From a virus: a DNA stretch of 64,000 nt. The notes beneath the pieces are model-generated. The model was given only the letters and a program-made list of their open reading frames with translations, did no database searches and was not told where the DNA came from. Positions 38,525-47,661 of this stretch are shown piece after piece (the stretch's first letter is position 1; the number at the start of each line of letters is the position of its first letter). Both the position numbers and the translations under genes were made by a program. The stretch covers positions 62,001 to 126,000 of the IMG/VR virus record IMGVR_UViG_3300021962_000028; one strand, 5' to 3'.

Positions 38525-40373
38525 AAGTCCCATCAGATTGTTTTTTAAATTTAAGTTCAATTTCAACTCCTTGACTATTTTTACCTTTAGCGATAATTAA
38601 AGTCTTATCTGACCCGTCAATTTCATATGATGTCATAACATTTTTATACGTTGGGTACTGTTGGTCAAACCACGTTTTAAATTCTTGTTTGTTTGCATCA
38701 CCCGTTTGATTTTGGTTTTTATTTTGGTTTGGGTCAGGAGGTGTGCTAGATACCGTAGACATTTTATGAGGTGTTAGACTCTCACTTCCAGCACCAATCG
38801 CGGCGTCACTAGGTTCAAATTTAAAAGTTGTATAAAGTTTACCATCAACCGAAATCCCTGGGTCTAACTGTATAGTACCTTCTTTAGCGGATAATACAGT
38901 AACCTTAGGTGTTTCGGTTCTTAAACCAGCGTTTGCCGATGCGTCTTTAGCACCGAAAATTGATGTTCCGTTAATTTTTGGGTCATCATATTTTAAAAAT
39001 TCACCAACTTTTTCAGTTATTTGTTCGTTTGAAAGTGGGGTTAAATCATCAATATACCCTGTAAATTTTTCTACAGTTTGTCCACTCTTCTTCCACATCC
39101 ATCCGATAGCTCCCGTAAATAAAACCGCACTATGTAGACAAACTACACCAAACGCTTTCCACCATTCCTTAGTTCCCATTTCACCAAGTTGAATCACTTT
39201 TACGTAATTTTTACTTAGACCCTCAAAGAAATTTCTTGTTTGACCACCTAATTTAGTAAGTGTTGTAGGAGCTTTAAATCCTTTACTTTCCAAATACTTT
39301 TCAAATGTGGGGAATTTTTGTTTTTCTCTAAAATTTGTATATTTTTTATCGTATTCAGCCCATTGAGTTAGTAAATTCGCGGTATCTTTAATACTTGGAG
39401 AATCTAAGGTAATTAATCTAATTTGTTCTTGAGTGAAAGCCCCTTTTTCACTTAACTGTATAAACCAAGCTGCTTCCTCTTCACTAAGTTTTGTAAAATC
39501 TTTACCTTTTAATTTGTTAAACCATTCATTCGCACTAACCTTTAACTCAGAAGCGTTCATATTTGATATTTTCTCAGCGATTAATTCACTTGTACTTAAT
39601 TCTTCAACAGTCTCTTCAGCCTCTTTTTCTCCGTTTTCAATAACATCGTTAATAATTTCGTCATTAATTTCACCTTCAATTTCACCTTCAATTTCACCTT
39701 CAATACCTTGTTCTACCGATTTACCAAAAGGAGTTCCTCCCGCTTCCTCAACATTTTTACTAATTTTTGCAATTGCATTATCTAAATCATCGGTTAATTC
39801 TTTCTTAACAACGTCTGATAAATCTACTTGAGATTCTACAGATTTTCTTAATTTAGTTAAATCTTCTAAAGTTTCGTTGGCAAAACCAATATATTCCGAA
39901 TCAACTTTAGTTCCGAAAGATTCCATACTCGCAGCAACTTCACCTCTAACTTTTGTAAATGCGTTTGAGTTACGTACTCCAGTATTTAATATTTTTTCAA
40001 TGGCTCCTGAACCTCCTGATTGTTCCAATTCTTTAAGTGCTTGTTTAACAAACGCGTTTTTAATTGTCGCTACTTCAGCTCTTTCAATTCCTTTCTCACC
40101 AATTTTCGCCAAATCTTCTAAAGTTCTAATCCCTGCCGATTCAAGTTTTTTAGATATACCTGATTCAGTATCTTTACTTAACGCCTCAATCGCTCTTTCG
40201 CCTGCTTGGGTTAAGGAGGTTTTTTCGGCAGATTCAATACCTTTTTCAGTACCTAAAAATAGTTTTTCAAGGGCACTTTCTCCGTATTTCGATAATGGAG
40301 ATTCGGTTAATAATTTAATACCCATCATTTCTCTTATTCGGGATACTTCAGTAAGTAACATATTATTTTTCAT
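38508..40373 (-). CDS. Large hypothetical protein with N-terminal virion signature
   Basis: 621 residues. N-terminus MKNNMLLTEVSRIREMMGIKLLTES; then long coiled-coil-like helices (about 30-260), an EGEI repeat (about 225-245), a hydrophobic segment near residues 415-435 (GVVCLHSAVLFTGAIGWMW), and a C-terminal domain ending FKKQSDGTYAIQK. It may be an ejected or internal capsid protein (inference). It is the middle gene of a three-gene set with the neighbours at 36.9 and 40.4 kb. Confidence 0.7.
   Translation of the reverse strand: MKNNMLLTEVSRIREMMGIKLLTESPLSKYGESALEKLFLGTEKGIESAEKTSLTQAGERAIEALSKDTESGISKKLESAGIRTLEDLAKIGEKGIERAEVATIKNAFVKQALKELEQSGGSGAIEKILNTGVRNSNAFTKVRGEVAASMESFGTKVDSEYIGFANETLEDLTKLRKSVESQVDLSDVVKKELTDDLDNAIAKISKNVEEAGGTPFGKSVEQGIEGEIEGEIEGEINDEIINDVIENGEKEAEETVEELSTSELIAEKISNMNASELKVSANEWFNKLKGKDFTKLSEEEAAWFIQLSEKGAFTQEQIRLITLDSPSIKDTANLLTQWAEYDKKYTNFREKQKFPTFEKYLESKGFKAPTTLTKLGGQTRNFFEGLSKNYVKVIQLGEMGTKEWWKAFGVVCLHSAVLFTGAIGWMWKKSGQTVEKFTGYIDDLTPLSNEQITEKVGEFLKYDDPKINGTSIFGAKDASANAGLRTETPKVTVLSAKEGTIQLDPGISVDGKLYTTFKFEPSDAAIGAGSESLTPHKMSTVSSTPPDPNQNKNQNQTGDANKQEFKTWFDQQYPTYKNVMTSYEIDGSDKTLIIAKGKNSQGVEIELKFKKQSDGTYAIQK
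39665..39712 (-). repeat. 12-nt repeat encoding EGEI
   Basis: Four near-identical units inside the gene ending at 38508. Confidence 0.7.
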
Positions 40374-40389
40374 ATCAATATTTTTTATT

Positions 40390-40397
40390 TATAAATA
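40390..40397 (-). promoter_or_regulatory. TATTTATA motif
   Basis: GGTATTTATA on the minus strand about 16 nt ahead of the ATG at 40373. Confidence 0.45.
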
Positions 40398-40444
40398 CCT
40401 TAATAGGTCTAAATGTTTATTCTAATAGTTTATAATCTTTATAT

Positions 40445-42121
40445 TTAGTCAAAAGGGTTCGTCTCTGAATTTTGAGTTACAGGTGGTATTACCTGACTTT
40501 TAGACTTAGCAATTGAATCCATAGCTTGTTGTCTCCTAATTCTATTTTTTTCAAATTCGTCAGCACTATTTTCAATATTTTGTAATTGTACTGAATAATA
40601 TTCTTCAGCCGCCAACTTACTCTGTTTTACATCGGTTGACGTTTCTTCCCCAATTTTCTGAGCCGCCTCATAATTTTGTTTAATATTATCTAAATAAGTA
40701 ATAGCCTCTTCTTGAGTAGGTTTACTTTCAGCCTCTTGTTTAATCTTAGTAAGTTCCTCTTGAGGCATTTCCTTACCGTAAAGTTTTTTGTAGGCAATTT
40801 TTACTCCTTCAGCACCTAATATAATAGGTGTATCTACAGTTACTACTGCTTTACCCATTTTAACACTACCTTCTTTAATCTTAATACCAAATTTAGAAGC
40901 CTTTTGTGCAAAAGTTTTACCGACAGTTGGATTTGTTGCGGCTTTAGCTGCATTAACCTTGTAAACTTCTTGAATAACCGTTTTAAATCCGTCGGGTTTT
41001 GTTTTTGCGGCTTTAGCAACAGTTTCATATAATTCTTGTGCGGGTTTTGACATACCTTCAAAAATCAATGGATTTGTACCATCAAACTTTCCTAAAGTTT
41101 CGACTATTTCTTTACATTCCGCTTCACCATATTTAACGGTGTTACCCAACCAACCTCTAATACCTGGTGCGTTATGTATAAGTGGTAACGCGGCAAATAC
41201 AAATGACACTGTTGGGTCTAAACCTCTGTCCATTTCATATAACCCGATACCTACGTTGAATGCTGCCTGAGTTAAGAAATCTAAACCTATCGTCACTAAC
41301 TTGGCATTATTCATCACACTTAAGGCGGATGTTATTTCGGCCGATGCCGCAGTTGCAACCGCAACTCCTTCAGCTACCGCAACTCCCTCCGCAACAAAAT
41401 AAGCCCCTACAATAATATCCGCAATACCTGCAGTTGCAATACCAATTAAAATTGCCCCACCAATCTGAACAATCCAACCGTATTCATCCCACCATTTATC
41501 ACCAGTACTTCTTAAGTCGTCAGATGTCGGGGGTGAATAAGATACTTCTTTACCTCCTTCGGTTTTATAGTACCAAGGTTGCATAATCCAACCTCTATCA
41601 TCCCTATCATTTTCGTTTTTATAATGAATAGTCGCCCAATCGTAATTTTCGTCTTTTAATTCGATTAAGAAATGATAATTTTCGCCATTTTCGTGAGTAA
41701 CTGTTGGTCCTGTTTTAAAGGATTTAGGCCAATTCATCGCTGCAATTTCTTGCCAATACTTATTCGTCGGGAAAAATACTTTAGTCCCGTCATTCATTAA
41801 TTTATACCAACCATATTTTGGGTCTTCTTTTAAACCTGGAAATAAAGTACCTGATGTGTCTGTATCTTTAAACATATCCCATTTAGTACCTTCAACTACG
41901 TCAATTTCTTGACCATTTAAATAAGGCATTTTAATAGTAGTTCTTCTAGTCAAATAAGAACCGTCAGTGGTACCTCCAGGATTTTCTATAACACCATAGT
42001 TAGGTGCTCCTAAAACTGATTCGAGTATATTGATTTTTTTAATATTCTCGGTTAAAGTATCACCTACAGAATATTTCATTAATAATTTAATCCTATCTAA
42101 AGATTGTTCTTTATCACTCAT
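40445..42121 (-). CDS. Large hypothetical protein with hydrophobic central segment
   Basis: 558 residues. N-terminus MSDKEQSLDRIKLLMKYSVGD, then INILES; a beta-rich Trp/Tyr section (about 50-200); an Ala/Val/Gly-rich hydrophobic segment (about 215-265, GGAILIGIATAGIADIIVGAYFVAEGV) that could insert in a membrane; a charged helical tail. Such architecture suits a protein delivered from the virion into the cell envelope, but this is inference. No enzyme motif is seen. Confidence 0.7.
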   Translation of the reverse strand: MSDKEQSLDRIKLLMKYSVGDTLTENIKKINILESVLGAPNYGVIENPGGTTDGSYLTRRTTIKMPYLNGQEIDVVEGTKWDMFKDTDTSGTLFPGLKEDPKYGWYKLMNDGTKVFFPTNKYWQEIAAMNWPKSFKTGPTVTHENGENYHFLIELKDENYDWATIHYKNENDRDDRGWIMQPWYYKTEGGKEVSYSPPTSDDLRSTGDKWWDEYGWIVQIGGAILIGIATAGIADIIVGAYFVAEGVAVAEGVAVATAASAEITSALSVMNNAKLVTIGLDFLTQAAFNVGIGLYEMDRGLDPTVSFVFAALPLIHNAPGIRGWLGNTVKYGEAECKEIVETLGKFDGTNPLIFEGMSKPAQELYETVAKAAKTKPDGFKTVIQEVYKVNAAKAATNPTVGKTFAQKASKFGIKIKEGSVKMGKAVVTVDTPIILGAEGVKIAYKKLYGKEMPQEELTKIKQEAESKPTQEEAITYLDNIKQNYEAAQKIGEETSTDVKQSKLAAEEYYSVQLQNIENSADEFEKNRIRRQQAMDSIAKSKSQVIPPVTQNSETNPFD

Positions 42122-42132
42122 ACTTTTAAATA

Positions 42133-42372
42133 TTACGTTAATTGATTTGCAGGACCATCTCTTTTAACCCTATCAGGTCTTTTCTCATTTGAAATCGGGT
42201 TTGCAGGACCTCTTGTTAGTTTAGAACCAACAATTCCTGACCAAGTTGTAACGTTACTTCCACCACCAGTTGACCCTCCAGCAGGAGCGTCTTCCTCCTC
42301 AATTTCGGTCTTATCATTTGATGTGGTGTATTTTTCCATCAAACGTATTAAATAATCAACGTCTATCCTCAT
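42133..42372 (-). CDS. Small hypothetical protein
   Basis: 79 residues: MRIDVDYLIRLMEKYTTS, then an acidic and a Gly-rich linker, ending in a basic NEKRPDRVKRDG tail. The short N-terminal helix resembles the RI..LM signature of its neighbours. A TATTTATA motif lies 7 nt before ATG; it heads the operon of large proteins. Confidence 0.6.
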   Translation of the reverse strand: MRIDVDYLIRLMEKYTTSNDKTEIEEEDAPAGGSTGGGSNVTTWSGIVGSKLTRGPANPISNEKRPDRVKRDGPANQLT

Positions 42373-42379
42373 AATTATC

Positions 42380-42387
42380 TATAAATA
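42380..42387 (-). promoter_or_regulatory. TATTTATA motif near ATG
   Basis: AATATTTATAG on the minus strand, 7 nt ahead of ATG at 42372; probable promoter of the 36.2-42.4 kb operon. Confidence 0.5.
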
Positions 42388-42412
42388 TTTTGTTTTTATG
42401 GAAAAAAATCAA

Positions 42413-42420
42413 TACATTTG
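42413..42420 (+). promoter_or_regulatory. TACATTTG box 4 nt before ATG
   Basis: TACATTTG-TCAT-ATG at 42425; it fixes the start and rejects the upstream ATG at 42398. Confidence 0.65.
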
Positions 42421-42424
42421 TCAT

Positions 42425-42931
42425 ATGAAAAATTTATTATTATTATTCGGGATTTTTGGTTTACTAATTTCTTGTGAGAAATACGAACAACCAACACTAT
42501 TAAGTTTAAGTGGTGAGTATGTGATTGATAAAATTACATTTGAAAAAATAGATAACGCGGTAACTCCTGACGATACCATTTATCAACCTGGTACAATGTA
42601 TATAAATCCTTTGGAAAGATTTCCTATGGATAGTATTAGTGTTGGGTTTACCAAATGGCATTTGGATTATTCAGTGATATCTATGAAACCAATACCGACA
42701 AATACGGGTCAATATATTTGGACCAAACAATATTTCTATTCTGTAATTAACCATTATTCAAATTATGATTTAGGTTATTTAGATTTTAATTGTGAAGGTA
42801 GTAGACGAGTATTTAAAATTATTGATGACCAAGCTGAGAGTATAACCTTAAGGTCCACAGGTCAGTGGGGTTATGCGGAAATAGGTCCTGATATTTCGGT
42901 TACATTACATTTAACCAGAATTGGTCCATAA
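42425..42931 (+). CDS. Lipoprotein, lipocalin-like
   Basis: 168 residues. Signal MKNLLLLFGIFGLLISC with lipobox LISC (Cys17). The mature part opens LSLSGEYVIDKITFEKI and continues as an antiparallel beta protein, consistent with the small lipocalin-like lipoproteins common in Bacteroidota. It may have been taken from a host. It is rightward with its own promoter and shares a bidirectional terminator with the next gene. Confidence 0.7.
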   Translation: MKNLLLLFGIFGLLISCEKYEQPTLLSLSGEYVIDKITFEKIDNAVTPDDTIYQPGTMYINPLERFPMDSISVGFTKWHLDYSVISMKPIPTNTGQYIWTKQYFYSVINHYSNYDLGYLDFNCEGSRRVFKIIDDQAESITLRSTGQWGYAEIGPDISVTLHLTRIGP

Positions 42932-42932
42932 A

Positions 42933-42958
42933 AAAACCCTCAGAAATGAGGGTTTTTT
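42933..42958. terminator. Bidirectional terminator
   Basis: AAAACCCTC/GAGGGTTTT hairpin between the convergent genes ending at 42931 and 42962. Confidence 0.8.
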
Positions 42959-42961
42959 ATT

Positions 42962-43258
42962 TTAGTATAAGTCTTTAGTTGGTAGTCTTTCAGGGTATAT
43001 CATATAGTATTCATTTAAGAATGCCAATAATTCATCTTCATCAACACCATCGTCTAAGTTCTCAACATCATCTTCGTCATCTTCATCATAGAAGTCTAAA
43101 TCTTCCATTATTAGATTATAACCAAAATCATCAGATTCACTTAATTCTATTTCATCGACACGAATCTCGTCGTTATTGTCTTCATTAAGTCTAAACTTTA
43201 CTTCAATAGTATCTATTGAATGATTAACGTAGTATGATATAATTTCTACTATTTCCAT
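42962..43258 (-). CDS. Acidic hypothetical protein
   Basis: 98 residues, very rich in Asp and Glu (EDDEDDVENLDDGVDEDE), starting with a beta-strand MEIVEIISYYVNHSIDTIEVKFRL. Possibly a DNA-mimic-type protein, but composition alone does not show that. Confidence 0.6.
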   Translation of the reverse strand: MEIVEIISYYVNHSIDTIEVKFRLNEDNNDEIRVDEIELSESDDFGYNLIMEDLDFYDEDDEDDVENLDDGVDEDELLAFLNEYYMIYPERLPTKDLY

Positions 43259-43309
43259 AAAATATTATTTATAACAATAAAATATCTCAAAAAAATTAAA
43301 AATCCACTT

Positions 43310-43765
43310 TTAATTATATTTTTTAAATCTTTTGAACATATCTAAAGATTCCTGTAATTTCTCTTTGAAGTTGTCTTCTACTGAATCGTCCTCTAAGTAT
43401 TCCGAGTTCATTTCTTCTTCCATTCCACCACATTCAGTACATTCTTCTTCCTCAACGTAGTCAAACTCATCAGAACCTCCAATACCTTTAACTTGACCGT
43501 GTCCACATTCACAAACCTCTTCGTATAATCCACACTCATCACAAACGTTCTTAGATTCTTTCATATACATTTTATTGTTGTATTTTGACACATTACCTAA
43601 ATGGTCTATCTGTAACCCATCTTTGTCATTTGCAAAATCTTGGGTATATAATGGAGTCATATTAGATTGTTGGTTATTTGTTGCATAACCGTCATACACT
43701 GTTTTGTGTTTATCTAATATGTTCTCTTTTTCTTCTTTTGTTATTGCTAAAAATAATCCGCTCAT
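43310..43765 (-). CDS. Hypothetical protein with zinc-ribbon-like cysteines
   Basis: 151 residues. N-terminal TKEEKENILDKHKTVYDG resembles a helix (EEK..IL..H) I recall at the start of other marine phage proteins. Residues 74-120 hold CDECGLYEEVCECG and ECTECGG, i.e. four to five CxxC/CxC pairs that could bind zinc; the C-terminal part is acidic and helical. Function unknown. Confidence 0.6.
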   Translation of the reverse strand: MSGLFLAITKEEKENILDKHKTVYDGYATNNQQSNMTPLYTQDFANDKDGLQIDHLGNVSKYNNKMYMKESKNVCDECGLYEEVCECGHGQVKGIGGSDEFDYVEEEECTECGGMEEEMNSEYLEDDSVEDNFKEKLQESLDMFKRFKKYN

Positions 43766-43902
43766 AATTTTTGTTTTTTTATATAAATATATTGACCTCT
43801 TGATTAATGTTTGTTATGTTTGATATATAAGAATTGGGGAAGGGTTTTTGGTTTAATATCTTGGTAACTTATTTCTCTTTAATACTCTTCCCATTCTTTC
43901 TT
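43766..43902 (-). promoter_or_regulatory. Intergenic region with shared 25-nt element
   Basis: It contains a 25-nt element (43851-43875) that recurs with one change at 58923-58947, and a GGGAAG/CTTCCC pairing around it. A TATTTATA-type motif near 43785 serves the gene starting at 43765. Confidence 0.5.
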
Positions 43903-44484
43903 TTAGTGGATTTTAATCCAATAATTGAGCATTAGGGATGCGTACCTTTGAATATATCGATTAATTACGTTAATATCCATCTCTTTACCCTCTTTCTCAA
44001 GAACTTTCATAACACCTTTAACCATTTCGTGTTGAGCTTTGTCTGCTAAGTCCAAAACTTCTTCAAATGATTCTTCATCACCAATATTCTTGTATTTAAA
44101 TTCGTGTTCAATTCTTTCTTTACCAAGATAAAGATACGGGGAAGCCCCGAACATATTAGTTATTCCTGACTCTCTTACCTTTTCCAAATATTGACCCAAA
44201 AATCTTGTATTAAAATTTTCAACAATAGTTTTATTGTCAATAAACCATTTTGCTTTATCAAATGAATTTTCTTGAATAGGCTCTAATTTTCTCCAAGCGT
44301 CTGTTACAGATAATAAAGATAATTGACTACCGTCCTCCCATCTAACACTATAAATCACTCCGTCCTTCTCAAAAGGGTCTCTACTTACTTTAATGACAGT
44401 ACCTTTACTACCTGGCGACATCATTTCACCTTCCATATGTAGTAACATTACTTTATCATCAACTTGTAACTCGGGATTTATCAT
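43903..44484 (-). CDS. Hypothetical protein with SH3-like N-terminal domain
   Basis: 193 residues. Residues 1-65 read VDDKVMLLHMEGEMMSPGSKGTV, then VIYSVRWEDGSQLSLL, a small SH3/KOW-like barrel (GxKGTV...WxDGSxL). The C-terminal 120 residues are helical and unassigned. It is divergent from the gene at 44528. Confidence 0.65.
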   Translation of the reverse strand: MINPELQVDDKVMLLHMEGEMMSPGSKGTVIKVSRDPFEKDGVIYSVRWEDGSQLSLLSVTDAWRKLEPIQENSFDKAKWFIDNKTIVENFNTRFLGQYLEKVRESGITNMFGASPYLYLGKERIEHEFKYKNIGDEESFEEVLDLADKAQHEMVKGVMKVLEKEGKEMDINVINRYIQRYASLMLNYWIKIH

Positions 44485-44514
44485 ATCTTTTTTTAATAAT
44501 AAATATATTCATTA

Positions 44515-44522
44515 TATTTATT
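44515..44522 (+). promoter_or_regulatory. TATTTATT motif near ATG
   Basis: TATATTTATT-GTTGT-ATG at 44528. Confidence 0.45.
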
Positions 44523-44527
44523 GTTGT

Positions 44528-45148
44528 ATGAAAGTATTAATAACAGAGAATCAATATCGAACAATTCTATTAGAATCGTCTAAAAACTCATTAAATAATG
44601 TTTTAGAGGATTTAAAAGAGTTTGCAACAATGGTTATTGAAAAAACTCAACAGGATGTTGGAGTTAACTTAAAGATGTTATTAATATGGGGTGCTGGTGT
44701 AGGTGGAGTAATGGCTCCGTTAAATGAATTCATTCAGAATGGTGACTTCAATTTAAATGATTTTCAAATCGCATCTATATTATGTGCAACTACGGCAATT
44801 CTTTATGGTGAAAGTAAAAGTGTTATAAACGAATTACTTAAAGTTATAAAAGACGAGGGGATTGTAGATGAATTCAACAGAGTTTTATCGAAAGGTACTA
44901 AATTAAAGAAAGTATTTCTTAATTTCATTCAAAGTCTTAATATGACTTTATCAAGTGTAACTAACATTATGAGTTACGCATTTATTATCCCTATTTTACC
45001 TATATTATGGGATATGTCTCAAACAGGTGTTACTAAACCAGAGGTTAAAGAAATTGTGATTAGATTAATGTCATTTGGGTTAACCGCAATTTCAGGGAAC
45101 ACATTAAGAGAACTAGTGACAAAATTAGTCAACCGATTTAGGGACTAA
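44528..45148 (+). CDS. Membrane-associated hypothetical protein
   Basis: 206 residues from ATG 44528; the longer frame covers the divergent gene and is rejected. N-terminus MKVLITENQYRTILLESS carries the LLES ending seen elsewhere. Hydrophobic segments near 55-70 (LLIWGAGVGGVMAPL), 85-100, 150-170 (IMSYAFIIPILPILWD) suggest membrane contact. No family recognised. Confidence 0.6.
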   Translation: MKVLITENQYRTILLESSKNSLNNVLEDLKEFATMVIEKTQQDVGVNLKMLLIWGAGVGGVMAPLNEFIQNGDFNLNDFQIASILCATTAILYGESKSVINELLKVIKDEGIVDEFNRVLSKGTKLKKVFLNFIQSLNMTLSSVTNIMSYAFIIPILPILWDMSQTGVTKPEVKEIVIRLMSFGLTAISGNTLRELVTKLVNRFRD

Positions 45149-45925
45149 TTTTCTAAAGTACTCTTCAATTTCATTCTCATCCATATCACCACCAGAATAT
45201 AAATGAACTTTTTTACCACATATTCTTTCAGGTATCAAATATAATGACAGATAATTTTCTTCGGTTTCACCCATACTAAACGCATCTGAAAATACCTGAC
45301 GATAGGCCTCACCTTCCATAAAATATCTAAGTTCTTCTAACTCGGTGTCGGTACTTTCCATCAATAATGTATATAACGACTCAACTAAATCTTGACTTAC
45401 TGAAGTAATAACAACTTTTTTATCTGAGTCATATCGTTTTAGTATTATTTTATCAATATTAAAACCACAATTAACAGTCACCTGATAGGAATGATTTTCA
45501 ATATCATATAACCCGTCATACTTAACAATGAACATAACACCAAAGTCCTGATATGAAATACCAAAATCAGGTATTTTCTTAAACATACTTTCTAACTTAT
45601 TCTCAAGTTTTAAAGGTAGATAATAGTCACTTCCTTTAATTGGGGTCCCATTAACATAAATCCTATCTAAATTTACTGTCATATTACCTGACGAATCAAT
45701 AAATTTAATTTTTTCATTAATTATGTTATAAGCAAAAAATTCTAACATATAATGATTCCATCCTCTACCTTCAGGTACGGTACAATTAACATCTATTGAT
45801 AATGTATCTTTTTTATGACCAGTATTATGAAACTTAAAGATAATTCCATTATCTTCATAATCTTTATGTGTCAATAACCTCTCAAGTAACTTGTACTCAT
45901 TATCAGGAATATAATTATTTTCCAT
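45125..45925 (-). CDS. Hypothetical protein, 266 residues
   Basis: Soluble, beta-rich, aromatic protein (MENNYIPDNEYKLLERLLTHKDYEDNGI...), ending DMDENEIEEYFRKLVPK. No motif recognised. It overlaps the stop region of the convergent gene by 24 nt and follows the HELQH protein gene with an 11-nt overlap. Confidence 0.6.
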   Translation of the reverse strand: MENNYIPDNEYKLLERLLTHKDYEDNGIIFKFHNTGHKKDTLSIDVNCTVPEGRGWNHYMLEFFAYNIINEKIKFIDSSGNMTVNLDRIYVNGTPIKGSDYYLPLKLENKLESMFKKIPDFGISYQDFGVMFIVKYDGLYDIENHSYQVTVNCGFNIDKIILKRYDSDKKVVITSVSQDLVESLYTLLMESTDTELEELRYFMEGEAYRQVFSDAFSMGETEENYLSLYLIPERICGKKVHLYSGGDMDENEIEEYFRKLVPKSVD

Positions 45926-46904
45926 CTCGATAGTACTGTAATATTCTTTGGATTACCTTTTCTTGATGTTTATCATCTAAGGTATGTTTAGACTTGTTAT
46001 TATTAAACCATTCCCGAGCACTTTGCTCAAACGGTTGTTTTCTTAACTTAGATATCCTTTTAAGACCCGCAACCTGAGCGTCTAACTCGTGTGGTTGTAC
46101 GTAGTATTTTTTAGGGTTATTTGTAGTTTTTTTAGGTTTTTCATCACCTCTCTCCGCCTGTATTAAATGTTGTAGTTCGTGTCTAACTGTCTCATTTAAA
46201 CTACCAACCAAGTCGTACATTTTTTGGGGGAAGTCGTTTTCATTATAAACTATTTCAATTTCCATAGTATCCTCATCATCATAATACCCCCCATCAAGTT
46301 CATAACCATCTACATCATCCGACTTAACAATAGTTAGCTCAAGATTAAAATTAGTTTTTAAATTTGGGAAAGAATATGTGATGTCTTCACTAATATCTTC
46401 AGGTAATACATAATCACCTTCGCCCTGGCTTTTAAACACCCTAACGATGTCCTCAACAACTTTTCTAACTACGTTTCTTTTTTCTGATTTAGTTTCTTTA
46501 ATCATTTCAGGATTTGATTCAAATGGGTTATATTGTTTACCAACATATTCAATAGATTCTACACTAGGGTCGTCTTTAATACTAAAATGTTGTAAAACTC
46601 TCCAAATATATTGTGTTAACTCTCTAGTAAAATGATAGGACCTGTCCCAACATTTATTTCTTGTATCACAGTTGTCAAGTAAATCTGATAATTGGTGTGG
46701 AGTAAATTCTGTAACATAAACTTTTACCCCTACGTGATTTCTTGGTTCTCCCATATGTAATAATTCCACATCATTAACCAATTCTATCTTAAATGAACAT
46801 TTAATAATGAAGTCAGGGGCTCCACTAACAAATGGACCCTCATATTGAAAGACTTTGTCTTTTATTACTCTATTAACTATTTTATATAAATCTTCATTAT
46901 TCAT
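45915..46904 (-). CDS. Putative zinc metallopeptidase (HELQH)
   Basis: 329 residues. The segment ETVRHELQHLIQAERGDE gives an HExxH-like zinc site (H-E-L-Q-H); 30 residues later, YVQPHELDAQVAGL supplies a Glu as third ligand, as in gluzincins. The first 200 residues are beta-rich and unassigned. It might process virion proteins or host proteins; the target is unknown. A GTATTTATT motif lies 3 nt before ATG. Confidence 0.7.
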   Translation of the reverse strand: MNNEDLYKIVNRVIKDKVFQYEGPFVSGAPDFIIKCSFKIELVNDVELLHMGEPRNHVGVKVYVTEFTPHQLSDLLDNCDTRNKCWDRSYHFTRELTQYIWRVLQHFSIKDDPSVESIEYVGKQYNPFESNPEMIKETKSEKRNVVRKVVEDIVRVFKSQGEGDYVLPEDISEDITYSFPNLKTNFNLELTIVKSDDVDGYELDGGYYDDEDTMEIEIVYNENDFPQKMYDLVGSLNETVRHELQHLIQAERGDEKPKKTTNNPKKYYVQPHELDAQVAGLKRISKLRKQPFEQSAREWFNNNKSKHTLDDKHQEKVIQRILQYYRDGK

Positions 46905-46907
46905 ACT

Positions 46908-46915
46908 AATAAATA
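46908..46915 (-). promoter_or_regulatory. TATTTATT motif near ATG
   Basis: GTATTTATT-AGT-ATG at 46904. Confidence 0.5.
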
Positions 46916-47374
46916 CTATCGATAGTAGGTTCCGTACCTATAAGGAATAGAAATTCCAAAACCAATATACGGTATGTCACTAACACCAACAGTAACAGAT
47001 ACATCCCATATGTCCTTATTACGGGTTAAAAGTTTTATTGGTTGTAGTTTAACCATAACATCAGGGTAAAAAACAGGGTCTGGACCAATAGTTAAATCTG
47101 TTTTAACTCCTGCACCTAAAACCACTCCACACTTTAAAAGTCCATAGGTTATACCTATTCTGTTAAAATAAGCATAAGGTGTGCGATAGATATAAGGATT
47201 TGAAGTCGCACCTATCTTATAGTAAGCGCCAATATAAAACCCAAAGTTATCATCGTTGATATTTTCAAACGAACAGATTACACTTCTATCTTCAGGAATA
47301 ACGGTTAAACCTGAATATTGTCCGTACGACGGAACACTAATTAAAATCAAAAGGAATAATATTATTTTTTTCAT
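46916..47374 (-). CDS. Exported hypothetical protein
   Basis: 152 residues with signal peptide MKKIILFLLILISVPSYGQ cut before YSGLTVIPE. The mature part is Tyr/Gly-rich with alternating strands (YFNRIGITYGLLKCGVVLGAGVKTDL), like a small outer-membrane-barrel or barrel-fragment protein. TATTTTTG lies 4 nt before ATG. Envelope-directed role inferred. Confidence 0.65.
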   Translation of the reverse strand: MKKIILFLLILISVPSYGQYSGLTVIPEDRSVICSFENINDDNFGFYIGAYYKIGATSNPYIYRTPYAYFNRIGITYGLLKCGVVLGAGVKTDLTIGPDPVFYPDVMVKLQPIKLLTRNKDIWDVSVTVGVSDIPYIGFGISIPYRYGTYYR

Positions 47375-47378
47375 ACTA

Positions 47379-47386
47379 CAAAAATA
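47379..47386 (-). promoter_or_regulatory. TATTTTTG box 4 nt before ATG
   Basis: TATTTTTG-TAGT-ATG at 47374. Confidence 0.6.
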
Positions 47387-47418
47387 CGATTTTATTTCTT
47401 ATTTTACAAAAATATTTA

Positions 47419-47426
47419 TAACTTTG
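47419..47426 (+). promoter_or_regulatory. TAACTTTG box 4 nt before ATG
   Basis: TAACTTTG-TACT-ATG at 47431. Confidence 0.65.
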
Positions 47427-47430
47427 TACT

Positions 47431-47661
47431 ATGAATAAACAAAATAACATTAAACCAGAGAAACCTACTAAATTCGAGAGAGTTTATGAGGATGAAGATA
47501 CGATTAGTATTTGGAAATATGATTTGAAAAAAACAACAACAGGTCCTGTTGAGGTTGAGATTAAATATAAGAAGGGGTATGTTCATCCTAAACCTGAGAA
47601 GAAAAAAACTTTAAAGGATTTGGTTGATGAGGAGAAAAAGTCTAAGAAGAAAGGGTCTTAA
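47431..47661 (+). CDS. Small charged hypothetical protein
   Basis: 76 residues, Lys/Glu-rich (MNKQNNIKPEKPTKFERVYEDEDTISIWKYDLKKT...), ending in KKSKKKGS. No family recognised. The promoter box 4 nt before ATG supports it; it overlaps the convergent gene by 20 nt. Confidence 0.65.
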   Translation: MNKQNNIKPEKPTKFERVYEDEDTISIWKYDLKKTTTGPVEVEIKYKKGYVHPKPEKKKTLKDLVDEEKKSKKKGS